This document shows positions 50,866-59,667 of a stretch of 64,000 nucleotides of DNA, one piece after another. A model generated the notes under the pieces. It saw only the letters and a list, made by a program, of their open reading frames with translations. It was not told where the DNA came from and did no database searches. Source of the DNA: DATLMR01 sp964615905. GTDB taxonomy: Bacteria > Acidobacteriota > Blastocatellia > UBA7656. Location of the stretch: positions 338,910 to 402,909 of the forward strand of contig CAZTUB010000004.1 of NCBI GenBank assembly GCA_964615905.1, in the 5' to 3' direction. Both the position numbers and the translations under genes were made by a program. How positions within the stretch are numbered: the stretch's first letter is position 1; each line of letters opens with the position of its first letter.

Positions 50866-53469
50866 ATGTCGAGAGAGGCGAAAGTGGAAGCGTCAGTCGT
50901 TGAGGCTCATTCACAACAACAGCCACTGGATCAATGTAAAACACCGTCGCATCTGATTACGCTAAAAGAGAATGAATGGGCGCTTTGGAATTGGGCCTGC
51001 TTGCGAAGCGCAGGCTTTCCAGCCAATCAAGTGCTGAAGCTGGCTAGCTCATCCTGCTCTGCCGTAGCCGACGAGTTGCTCGACGCACAGCAGGCGGCCA
51101 GCGCTTTGCGAAGTCAGGCTCTGGAGTTGGTGATGAAAGAGTTGTCGCAGCAGACCGACCCTGAGCTTCGCGCAAAGGTCAACGCGGCAGCCAGGCGGTT
51201 GCAAAAGGGTAAACCGGTCGCAGATTATCCGGGGGACCAGGAGACAGTCAGGGCGCTGGAGCAGTTTACATCGGCGTTTAAAAAGATTGATGAGATACGC
51301 GGCAAGCTTGCCGTGGCATACAGATCGGCAACCGAAGAGATTTCGCGTGCCATACAACATATAGCCCGTGGCGAGAATTTTCAGCGGGCCATTATCTGGC
51401 AGAACAGGTCGGCATTCGATTCGGGTATAAAGCCGCTTCTGAGCAAGCACCTGGATGATTACGTTAAAGGTTCAAAATACCGGCAGAAAGAAGAGCTCAT
51501 AGCCACATATCTACAGCGGTACTGCTTGAAGAACGACACGATAGGCTTTTTCGGGCCGGTCGGATGGGCTCGCCTGACATGGGACGGAGCATCTATTCGT
51601 GTTCAGCCGGGGAAGAATCTAGTGGCGACCTCAAAGATTTATACAGAGGGCTGGTGCCTGGACGCGCTGGCGCAAACGATAGCCAGAGACAAGAAGCTTC
51701 GCCCGTGGTTTGCGCCGCGCCGTGCGGCTTCGATGCACCTTGAAGGCGACCATCTGTATCTGCCGGGTGGGGCGAGCATAAAGCTCAGCGAGAAATACGT
51801 GACGGTGCTCAACGCGTGTGACGGGCAGCGAACGGCGAGGCAGCTGGCCTCGGAGATTATCAGCAAGGGCGATTCAAGCCTTCGCGATGAGGGTGAAATA
51901 TTCGAGATACTCGACTGGATGCAGAAGCGAGGGATGATCTCCTGGACGCTTTCGCTGCCCTCAGAGGTCGGAGCGGGAGACAGACTGAAAGCGATGCTGG
52001 AGGGGATTGAAGATCAAGAGCTGAGGCGCGAAGCATTGGCGCAATTTCATGAGATCGACAGCGCCATAAAGACCGTCTCTCAATCGGCCGAGAATGCGGA
52101 TCAGCTCTACACAGCTTTAACACGACTTGAAGAGAGATTTACAGAGATCACGGGGGCGGCTTCGACGCGAGGGGCCGGGGCAACCTACGCAGCCAGGACG
52201 CTGGTTTATGAAGACTGCCGCCGCGACATGGATGTGCAGATAGGCTCAGAGATATTGCAAGAGTTGAGAGAGCCCTTGTCCTTGTTGCTGACAAGCGCGC
52301 GGTGGTTCACCTGGGAAGTGGCCAAGCTGGTTCGCGGGATGATGCAGCAGGTTTACGAGGAGCTTGCCCGCTCGACAAAGAGTCGCACCGTCGATTTTCT
52401 GAGCCTGTGGACGCGCGTCATAAACCCGCTGCTTTTATCGGAAGGTGTGCAGCTTTATGATCCGCTCACGGCGCAGCTCCAGAAGAAATGGGAAGAGATA
52501 CTTCAGATCGATACTGAAAAAAGAGAAGTCGAGTACAGCACCGATGAATTGCGTGAGAAGGTGAACGCGGCGTTTGCAGCTCCGAGACCAGGATGGAAGT
52601 TCGCGCGCTATCACAGCCCCGACGTGATGATCGTAGCCCCAAGCGTTGAAGCGATACAGCGCGGCGAGCACCAGTTTGTGCTCGGTGAGATTCACATCGG
52701 GACCAATACGTTGAGGGCTTCGCTCTTTGTGGCTCAACATCCGTCTCCCGGGGATCTGTTCGAGGCTATCGATATAGATTTCCCTCAACCGCGTGTCATC
52801 GCCTCGCTTCCAAAACACTGGGGCGGGACGACGACCTCTCGTACGACCGTCTCACTCGTCGCCCCTAAAGATTACTGGCTGGAGGTCGCGCTCGATTCTC
52901 CGAGCGGCGCTCAAAAATCGCAGGTGCTGACTCTGGGCGAGCTTGCTGTTGAAGACGTTGGCGATGGGTTAAAGGTCCGAACTCGCGACTCACGGCTCAG
53001 CTTCGACATTGTCGAGTTCTTCGGCGAGCTGCTCTCAAGCCAGGTCATCAACCGTCTCAGAATCGAATCTTCCGGCAAGCATACGCCGCGAGTCAGTTTC
53101 GACAGGCTAGTCGTTTGCAGGGAGTCGTGGCAGTTTTCCGCGTCTGAAATGGCCTTTGCCCTGATTAAGGATGAAGTAGAGCGTTTCGTCCAGGCGCGAA
53201 AATGGGCGCGCAGTTTCGGCATACCGCGATTCGCGTTTGCAAGGGTTCCTGTCGAGATCAAGCCGTTTTACGTAGATTTTGACAGCCCCTTATACGTGGG
53301 CATTTTTGCCAAGATGGTGCGACGGACCCTTGAAGCAGCCGATGACAAAGGTGACGAGATAACCGTAAGGGAGATGCTTCCCGGCCTGGATATGTTGTGG
53401 CTGTCCGACAACGAGCAAGCGCGTTACACAAGCGAACTCAGGATCGTGGCCGTCGATCTTGCCACCTAG
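50866..53469 (+). CDS. Stand-alone LanB-like protein (glutamylation/Lant_dehydr_N domain only)
   Basis: 867 residues; ATG with GGAGG 8 bases upstream. The lantibiotic-dehydratase N-domain is recognised by KNDTIGFFGPVGWAR starting at K222, RCGD-like basic segments, YVDFDSPLYV and the family ending RYTSELRIVAVD. In class I lanthipeptide synthesis this domain uses glutamyl-tRNA to glutamylate Ser/Thr. The C-terminal elimination domain needed for dehydration is absent. This layout is shared by PEARL enzymes, which add an amino acid from aminoacyl-tRNA to the C-terminus of a scaffold peptide. Which chemistry applies here is unknown. Followed 36 bases later by a type II thioesterase. Confidence 0.85.
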   Translation: MSREAKVEASVVEAHSQQQPLDQCKTPSHLITLKENEWALWNWACLRSAGFPANQVLKLASSSCSAVADELLDAQQAASALRSQALELVMKELSQQTDPELRAKVNAAARRLQKGKPVADYPGDQETVRALEQFTSAFKKIDEIRGKLAVAYRSATEEISRAIQHIARGENFQRAIIWQNRSAFDSGIKPLLSKHLDDYVKGSKYRQKEELIATYLQRYCLKNDTIGFFGPVGWARLTWDGASIRVQPGKNLVATSKIYTEGWCLDALAQTIARDKKLRPWFAPRRAASMHLEGDHLYLPGGASIKLSEKYVTVLNACDGQRTARQLASEIISKGDSSLRDEGEIFEILDWMQKRGMISWTLSLPSEVGAGDRLKAMLEGIEDQELRREALAQFHEIDSAIKTVSQSAENADQLYTALTRLEERFTEITGAASTRGAGATYAARTLVYEDCRRDMDVQIGSEILQELREPLSLLLTSARWFTWEVAKLVRGMMQQVYEELARSTKSRTVDFLSLWTRVINPLLLSEGVQLYDPLTAQLQKKWEEILQIDTEKREVEYSTDELREKVNAAFAAPRPGWKFARYHSPDVMIVAPSVEAIQRGEHQFVLGEIHIGTNTLRASLFVAQHPSPGDLFEAIDIDFPQPRVIASLPKHWGGTTTSRTTVSLVAPKDYWLEVALDSPSGAQKSQVLTLGELAVEDVGDGLKVRTRDSRLSFDIVEFFGELLSSQVINRLRIESSGKHTPRVSFDRLVVCRESWQFSASEMAFALIKDEVERFVQARKWARSFGIPRFAFARVPVEIKPFYVDFDSPLYVGIFAKMVRRTLEAADDKGDEITVREMLPGLDMLWLSDNEQARYTSELRIVAVDLAT

Positions 53470-53505
53470 ATTGAGTAGAAAACCATTTCACATAGAGGCC
53501 AACCT

Positions 53506-54276
53506 ATGACGAAAGATGCGCCGAGCAAGGCTTCCGGCTTTGTATACCCGAGACCCGATCCAAAGGCGAAATTGCGACTGTTCTGTTTCCCATACGCAGG
53601 CGCGTCGTCAGCGATCTATTACCCCTGGGCGAACGGCTCTTTGGAAAATGTCGAAGTCTGTGCGGTCGAGCTTCCGGGGCGCGGCACTCGCATGCAAGAG
53701 CCTGCTCTGACTTCTATAAAATCTCAGGTCGATTCCATCTTTGACGGGATTCACCGGCAGCTCGACAAGCCGTTCGCTTTCTGGGGGCACAGCATGGGGT
53801 CGATCATCGCGTTCGAGCTTACACGCAGGCTCAATAGCGAGAGCGGCCTTGGCCCCGCACACCTGTTCGTCTCAGGCAGGCAGGCTCCGCATGTCCCGGA
53901 TAAATTCGCGCCAACGTACAACCTGCCGGAGCCTGACCTTTTGAGAGACCTCAAGCGGTTGAACGGGACTCCGAGAGAGGTTTTGGAGTCGCCTGAGCTT
54001 ATGCAGCTAGTGCTTCCGATGCTCAGGGCCGATCTGGAGGCGATAGACACCTATGCATATACGCCCGGCCCCAAGATCGACTGCCCGATAACTGTCTTTG
54101 GGGGTGTGCGCGACCCGGAGGTTGACCGCGCGGGGCTTGAAGGTTGGAGCCAGCATACGAGCGGGGCCTTCTCACTTCGCATGCTGCCCGGCGATCACTT
54201 CTTTTTGCACTCGGCGCAACAGCTTCTTCTCAAGATCGTCCATCAGGGCCTGCAGCGGGTTATGCAAACGCTCTGA
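53506..54276 (+). CDS. Type II thioesterase (second of two)
   Basis: 256 residues. Same family as the protein at 45192: LRLFCFPYAGASSAIYYPW, LPGRGTRMQEP, nucleophile S96 in GHSMGSI, VSGRQAP, LNGTPREV, PMLRADLEA, catalytic H231 in PGDHFF. It removes stalled or misprimed acyl groups from carrier domains. Start ATG at 53506, 36 bases after the LanB-like stop, so the two are probably co-transcribed. Two type II thioesterases in one NRPS locus suggest different acyl specificities or a second NRPS beyond the window. Confidence 0.93.
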   Translation: MTKDAPSKASGFVYPRPDPKAKLRLFCFPYAGASSAIYYPWANGSLENVEVCAVELPGRGTRMQEPALTSIKSQVDSIFDGIHRQLDKPFAFWGHSMGSIIAFELTRRLNSESGLGPAHLFVSGRQAPHVPDKFAPTYNLPEPDLLRDLKRLNGTPREVLESPELMQLVLPMLRADLEAIDTYAYTPGPKIDCPITVFGGVRDPEVDRAGLEGWSQHTSGAFSLRMLPGDHFFLHSAQQLLLKIVHQGLQRVMQTL

Positions 54277-54426
54277 CGGGGCTCCCTGGAGTGCAGCCAG
54301 AGCATAGTCAGGATGAGAGCGTAGACCTCCGGCTATCTTTTGACTGCGGATAACTGCTAATTTCTCGGCTTTGTGCGCCACACCGGCGGCTGCAAAGAAC
54401 CGGGCTCATCACAGAAAGGCTCAACC

Positions 54427-55428
54427 ATGCGAATTTCGAAAAGCTCTTTTTTCGTCGCTTTTTTCTGCTCTGCTTTCTTTGGGCTTCTGCTCTCTGCGCA
54501 GGGCGCGCCACAGGAAAAAACTGATTCCGGCAAAGCAAAGAGTCAAGCCGCCGGGCGGCAGGTCGGCAAGCCCGTATCCGAACGAAAGCCGGTTATTGAT
54601 AAGGTCAAGATCGAGTCTCATTATCGACGGCTGAACATGTGGCCGCCCCAGATAAAGATCACAGTCGGGGAGCCGGAGCCGTCAACCGTGCAGGGGCTTT
54701 ATGAAGTAGGCATTCACGCCGACGCCGGGCACGGCATAGTGTTAGACGAGAAAGTTTTCGTTTCTCACGACGGGCAAACCTTGCTGCGCGCCGAGCCGGT
54801 TCAAGTAAAGAACGACCTCTTCCAGGGGAATCTCGATAAGCTGAACACGGAAAACTTTCCCTCGTTTGGCGACCCGAACGGGGTTGTGACCGTCGTGGTC
54901 TTCTCTGACTTTCAGTGCCCCTTCTGCCGCACCGAAGCGATAATGCTTCGGGAGAAGATACCTGCAGAGTACCCGAAAAATGTTCGCGTCGTATTCGCGG
55001 ATTTCCCGCTCGAAGGGCTACACCCGTGGTCCAAGCCCGCCGCCGTCATCGGCAGGTGCGTTTATAAGCAGGACCCGAAAAAGTTCTGGGGCTACCACGA
55101 CTGGGTATTCAAACAGCAAAGCGAGATCACGGCGGAAAACCTCATGCCGAAATTCATCAGCTTCGCGGGCACGGATAGCATCGATACCGCTCAGATAGAG
55201 CGATGCATCAAGGATGAAAAGGTTGCCAAAGAGGTCGATAGCTCGGTAATGATGGGCAGGGCATTGCGGGTCGCGTCGCTTCCAACCGTTTTTGTGAACG
55301 GGCGCAGCCTTCAGACCCCTTCCTGGGATCAACTGTCGAATGCGATAAATTACGAGATGGAGTACAGGAAGAAGCTTCAGGCAGATTGCAACTGCGGAAT
55401 ACCCAATAACGCAGCCAAAAAGAATTGA
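54427..55428 (+). CDS. Secreted DsbA-like thiol oxidoreductase
   Basis: 333 residues from the ATG at 54427; the in-frame start at 54373 has no signal sequence directly after it. Signal peptide (about 1-26). A preceding domain (about 35-130) has no assignment. The thioredoxin-like domain (about 145-320) has DFQCPFCRTEA with C164 and C167 (CPFC), and the cis-Pro region VASLPTVFVNGR. This is the Thioredoxin_4 / DsbA-like arrangement. It catalyses periplasmic disulfide exchange. The stop overlaps the next frame. In a biosynthetic locus it may act on Cys-containing products or enzymes, but this is only inferred. Confidence 0.88.
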   Translation: MRISKSSFFVAFFCSAFFGLLLSAQGAPQEKTDSGKAKSQAAGRQVGKPVSERKPVIDKVKIESHYRRLNMWPPQIKITVGEPEPSTVQGLYEVGIHADAGHGIVLDEKVFVSHDGQTLLRAEPVQVKNDLFQGNLDKLNTENFPSFGDPNGVVTVVVFSDFQCPFCRTEAIMLREKIPAEYPKNVRVVFADFPLEGLHPWSKPAAVIGRCVYKQDPKKFWGYHDWVFKQQSEITAENLMPKFISFAGTDSIDTAQIERCIKDEKVAKEVDSSVMMGRALRVASLPTVFVNGRSLQTPSWDQLSNAINYEMEYRKKLQADCNCGIPNNAAKKN

Positions 55429-55436
55429 GCATAGAC

Positions 55437-56714
55437 ATGCCCAAAGATTTAAGCGTTCTAATCATAAGCTCCGAGTACCCGCCCTTCTTGCTTGGCGGAC
55501 TTGGGACGCACGTTTATGAGCTGACCAAAGGGTTGCAGCGCAGAGGGGTCAACGTATACGTCTTTGCGCACAACCCCGGCAGGGACGAGATAATCTCGGA
55601 CGGGTCGATTACGGTCTGCTACTTTTCGCTGCCGGGCGTGAACCCGTCTCAAGGCCCGGCTGAAAGGGAGCTGGACTTTGACGACGTAAGGCATCTCAAC
55701 CGGGTAGTGGCCGAGAAAGCAAAGAGCCTGTTTTCCGAGCGGACCGAAACGATAGACATAATCCATTCCCACGACTGGTTTGGCTTCGAGGCCGGTTGTG
55801 AGCTGCGACGCGCCTTTGGGGCACCGCTTATCAGCACGGTGCATATGCTCTACAACCCGTTTGTGACCTGGTGGGGCAGCCCTTTATCCCCGGCCCTCGT
55901 CAAAGCGGAATCTGATATGTGCACGCAGTCGGACCTTGTCATTACGGTCAGCCACGCGATGAAGCAAGCCATCGTCGGCGCTTATGGGGCCAGTCCCAAA
56001 TCTGTCAAAGTCATCTATAACGGTTTTGACCCGCAGCCCCCTGGCGATGACGTAGTGGAGAGCACGGCAGCTTTACGCGAGCGTGTGGCTGCTTCCGGCG
56101 AAAAAATCGTGCTTTATGCCGGGCGGCTCACGCCGATGAAGGGACTGGAGCAGTTGTTACTTTCGGCTTCTCGCGTCGTGAAAGAGTTCGAGAACGTGGT
56201 CTATCTGATTTGCGGTCGCCATCTGGATGATTCCTACGCCTGGGAGCTTATCAAACTGGTGGAGGGCGATAGCAATCTGCGGAAGCGTGTAAAGCTGCTT
56301 GGCTGGCAATCGCGCGAGCAGTTGCAAGCGCTTTACTCCATCGCTGACATTGCGGTTGTGCCTTCCCGGTTTGAGCCTTTCGGTTACGCCGCTCTGGAGG
56401 CGATGGCCGCGCAGGTTCCTGTCGTCGCCACCGATGTCGGGGGGCTCTCAGAGGTGCTCGCAGGGAATGTCGGCGGATTGCTCGCCCCGCTCGTAGCAGA
56501 GCCGCGCGGCCGACGCCATGCGGATGTAGAGAAGCTGGCGGAAGCTCAGTTGACGTTGCTACAGAACCCCTCGCTGGCCCGTGAGATTGCGGTGAGCGGG
56601 TCCGAGCGAGCGCACACGGAATTCGGATTCGATAAGATGATCGACGCGACGCTTGAAGCCTATTGGCAAGAAGCCCGCGCGCCGGAAGCACGCGGAAGTT
56701 CCGCCAATAGCTAG
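55437..56714 (+). CDS. GT4 family glycosyltransferase
   Basis: 425 residues from the ATG at 55437; a TTG at 55425 is in frame but overlaps the previous stop. GT-B fold: the N-terminal domain begins LSVLIISSEYPPFLLGGLGT (a glycine-rich loop seen in glycogen-synthase-like members), and the C-terminal donor domain has LYAGRLTPMKGLEQLL, RVKLLGWQSREQL, and the EPFGYAALEAMA E-x7-E motif. Cytoplasmic. Its location between a DsbA-like protein and the permease, inside the lipopeptide locus, suggests a glycosylated product, but it could also belong to a separate glycan pathway. Confidence 0.9.
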   Translation: MPKDLSVLIISSEYPPFLLGGLGTHVYELTKGLQRRGVNVYVFAHNPGRDEIISDGSITVCYFSLPGVNPSQGPAERELDFDDVRHLNRVVAEKAKSLFSERTETIDIIHSHDWFGFEAGCELRRAFGAPLISTVHMLYNPFVTWWGSPLSPALVKAESDMCTQSDLVITVSHAMKQAIVGAYGASPKSVKVIYNGFDPQPPGDDVVESTAALRERVAASGEKIVLYAGRLTPMKGLEQLLLSASRVVKEFENVVYLICGRHLDDSYAWELIKLVEGDSNLRKRVKLLGWQSREQLQALYSIADIAVVPSRFEPFGYAALEAMAAQVPVVATDVGGLSEVLAGNVGGLLAPLVAEPRGRRHADVEKLAEAQLTLLQNPSLAREIAVSGSERAHTEFGFDKMIDATLEAYWQEARAPEARGSSANS

Positions 56715-56808
56715 CGCGTCGGAGATCGCCACGAGAATCAAATTGAATATGATCGTTCTTACTTTCACAAAAACGTGATAAAGTTGGGAACGGCCCGGAA
56801 GGCCAAGC

Positions 56809-56835
56809 CGGACTTTTGTCCCAGGAAAAAGTCCG
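56809..56835. promoter_or_regulatory. Short inverted repeat after the GT4 gene
   Basis: CGGACTTTT (56809-56817) and AAAAGTCCG (56827-56835) form a 9-base stem with a 9-base loop, between the GT4 stop and the permease start. There is no T-run after it, so a terminator role is uncertain. Confidence 0.4.
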
Positions 56836-56944
56836 AGACCTGTGTTGCCGTAATCTTTTGCCCAGGTAATGTCCACCTACGCGTGTAAAGCTCAGAGCGT
56901 CGATTATTCGCTTTGACAGTTAGCTCGCAAGTCGAGGAATAAAC

Positions 56945-59389
56945 ATGGAAACCTTCTTGCAGGACTTACGCTACGCATTTCGAGTCTTTCTAAAAAAGCC
57001 GACTTTGACCGCCGTGATAGTTTTGACTCTTGCCATCGGCATAGGCGGGACCACCTCCGTCTTTACCGTCGTCAGAGCTGTGCTTCTAAGACCGCTGCCG
57101 TATCCAGAGCCGCAGCAGCTTGTGCAGGTAGTGCGCACGTTTCCAGACCAGTCGCCTGAGACAACCTCTGCAACTCAATTCCTTTTCTGGCGGCAATATA
57201 GCCGCACGCTGTCGGGGCTGGCTGCTTATGACCTGATCGGGTCGGGCCTGAACCTTACCAGCACAAGCGAGCCGGAAAGGGTTCACAGCATACGCGTGAA
57301 CTCGGATTTCTTTAAGGTGCTACAGACGCACCCTGCGGTGGGCAGGGATTTTACAGAGGAGGATGACCGCCCAAACAGCGAGCCGGTTGTCATCCTGAGC
57401 AACGAGTTGTGGGAGCGCCGGTTCAACAGCGACCACAGTATAATCGGCAAAGCCATTACGCTCAGCGGGGAAAGCTACACGGTCGTCGGCGTAGCGCCCC
57501 CGAATTTTACTTTCGCCCCCTCGGCTGAGCTCTGGACGCCTTTGCGTGCAGAGATGGACCCCGACGATCAGGCGAATCTCTTCAAAGTTATCGGGAGGAT
57601 GAAGCCGGGCGCAACGGTCGAACAGGTCCAGGCCGATCTGAAGACTGTCGGGGAGCAGTTCCGCAGAGAGTACCCCAAGCTGATGAACGATAATGAGAGC
57701 GTCGGCGTCAGGAATTATCACAGCAGCCTTGTGGGTAACGTGCAGACGTCGCTGCTTATAATCTTCGGCGTCGTCGGGTTCGTGTTACTGATCGCCTGTT
57801 TCAACGTGGCCAACCTACTGCTGGCCCGCTCGAACTCGCGGAGAAAAGAGATGTCGCTGCGGCTGGCGATGGGGGCAAGCAGTCGTCGAATAATTCGCCA
57901 GTTGCTCACGGAAGGGATGTTGCTGGCCTTTATCGGCGCAATCATAGGCGTGCTGTTGTCGATGTGGAGCCTCCCGCTACTGCTGTCGCTAAGCCCCGGC
58001 AACCTGCCCCGACTCGGAGAGATAAAACTAGATTCATCGGTGCTTTTGTTCGCGGTTGGAATCACCTTCTTGAGCACTTTGATCTTCGGGCTTGCGCCCG
58101 CGCTCGTGTCCATGAAGGCAGACATAAACAGCCTGTTGAAGGAGTCGAGCCAGACGATTGGGGGCCGGGCAAAACGCCTCTTCCAGAATTCGCTGGTCGT
58201 CACAGAATTCTCTTTATCTATGGTGATGCTGATCGGCGCGGCGCTCTTGATAGAAAGCTATGTCCGGTTGAATCAGATCAAACCCGGTTTTGAAACTGAC
58301 AACGTCCTTACGATGCAGATGTCGCTCAGCGGCTCGCAGTACAAGACCACGGCCCAGATGCGGGGGCTTTATCAACAGGTGGCGTCGCGGCTTGAAGGGG
58401 TGCCGGGGGTCGTGGCGACCGCCACTGTCACGAACCTGCCGACAGAGAAGGGGCCGGGATTACCCTTTGACATCGTCGGCGACCCTAACGGGGCAGGCGA
58501 TTCTGCCGGAGATACGCAATGGCGCGCGATTACCCCGCGCTACTTTGAGGTGATGCGTATTCCGGTGATGCGCGGCCGGGCCTTTAGCGATGCGGACACC
58601 GCCGACGGCTTTCCGGTCGCCGTCATAAACGAGAAGATGGCCCGCCAATACTGGCCCAACAGGGACCCGATAGGAGAACAGATAGTCATTGGAAAGATCA
58701 TGGGGCCACGTTTTACAGACGCTCCACGGACGATAGTCGGAGTTATAGGCAACGTCAGAGAGCTTGGGTTAGAGAAGGAAGCCCCCTCGACGATATTCGT
58801 CCCGGCAGGCCAGATACCCGACGCCTATACACAGCTTGTCAATCGCGCAGTGCCGCTGAGCTGGGTGATTCAAACCAGCATGGACCCGGCGACGCTTGTC
58901 GCTCCAGTCAGACAGGAGGTGCTGGCCGCCAATACGGGTCAGCCTGTGGCCAATCTGCGGCCCCTCGACGCCGTGTTGAGCAAGACCGTCGCGCGGCAGC
59001 ATTTTAACATGCTGCTCCTGTCCATCTTTGCCGCTATAGCGCTCATATTGAGCGCGGGCGGGCTTTATAGCCTCATGTCGTATGCGGTAACTGAACGGAC
59101 GCATGAAATCGGTATTCGTATAGCGCTGGGCGCACAGCCCAAGAACCTGCTCATGTTAATCATGTCTCACGCGATGAAGCTCATGCTGGTAGGTTTGATT
59201 ATAGGGCTGGCCGCTTCTTATCTATTCACACGCTTGCTTTCGAACTTGCTGTTTGAAGCCAGGTCGGCAGAGCCGCTCGTCTTTCTTGGCGTGGCCCTGC
59301 TGCTGGCGCTGGTTGCCTTTGCGGCCAGCTACATCCCTGCAAGGCGCGCGGCACGGATTAACCCAATAACCGCGCTTCGACAGTCGTAG
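56945..59389 (+). CDS. ADOP/MacB-FtsX-type ABC transporter permease
   Basis: 814 residues. It begins FLQDLRYAFRVFLKKPTLTA, typical of acidobacterial duplicated orphan permeases. A first membrane span (about 22-42), MacB periplasmic core domain (about 60-240), FtsX region (three spans, about 270-415), a second set (MacB_PCD-like, about 440-640) and a second FtsX region (about 680-810) ending ARRAARINPITALRQS. The duplicated layout makes it self-sufficient as permease. No ATPase gene is adjacent, as is usual for this class. A role in export of, or resistance to, the locus product is possible. Confidence 0.93.
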   Translation: METFLQDLRYAFRVFLKKPTLTAVIVLTLAIGIGGTTSVFTVVRAVLLRPLPYPEPQQLVQVVRTFPDQSPETTSATQFLFWRQYSRTLSGLAAYDLIGSGLNLTSTSEPERVHSIRVNSDFFKVLQTHPAVGRDFTEEDDRPNSEPVVILSNELWERRFNSDHSIIGKAITLSGESYTVVGVAPPNFTFAPSAELWTPLRAEMDPDDQANLFKVIGRMKPGATVEQVQADLKTVGEQFRREYPKLMNDNESVGVRNYHSSLVGNVQTSLLIIFGVVGFVLLIACFNVANLLLARSNSRRKEMSLRLAMGASSRRIIRQLLTEGMLLAFIGAIIGVLLSMWSLPLLLSLSPGNLPRLGEIKLDSSVLLFAVGITFLSTLIFGLAPALVSMKADINSLLKESSQTIGGRAKRLFQNSLVVTEFSLSMVMLIGAALLIESYVRLNQIKPGFETDNVLTMQMSLSGSQYKTTAQMRGLYQQVASRLEGVPGVVATATVTNLPTEKGPGLPFDIVGDPNGAGDSAGDTQWRAITPRYFEVMRIPVMRGRAFSDADTADGFPVAVINEKMARQYWPNRDPIGEQIVIGKIMGPRFTDAPRTIVGVIGNVRELGLEKEAPSTIFVPAGQIPDAYTQLVNRAVPLSWVIQTSMDPATLVAPVRQEVLAANTGQPVANLRPLDAVLSKTVARQHFNMLLLSIFAAIALILSAGGLYSLMSYAVTERTHEIGIRIALGAQPKNLLMLIMSHAMKLMLVGLIIGLAASYLFTRLLSNLLFEARSAEPLVFLGVALLLALVAFAASYIPARRAARINPITALRQS

Positions 59390-59667
59390 CTATTCAGGGT
59401 AAAGAAGAGAAGTAAAGCGGCGAGGCGACTTGGAAGGTTCCACGAGTCCGGCCAGCTCGCTTCGCCGCAACCGCTCCGGTTTTTGACACTCGAAAAATTC
59501 TCACACTTGCGATCAAGGCATATTCAACACCCAGACTTAGTTGACCATAGGAAAGGTTCCAACCCTTAGCAGCACCGGCTCCCTGACTCAAATTTTTTTA
59601 GTTCAGGCGTTGAGCCAAACGGCGAAAGCGGTCGGACAGGTCTGACCGTTGCCGAACAGAGAGACAA

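Noticed and set aside
50432..53469. Classical class I lanthipeptide locus
   Set aside because: The candidate peptide has no Ser or Thr, and there is no elimination domain, cyclase or LanT-type exporter nearby.
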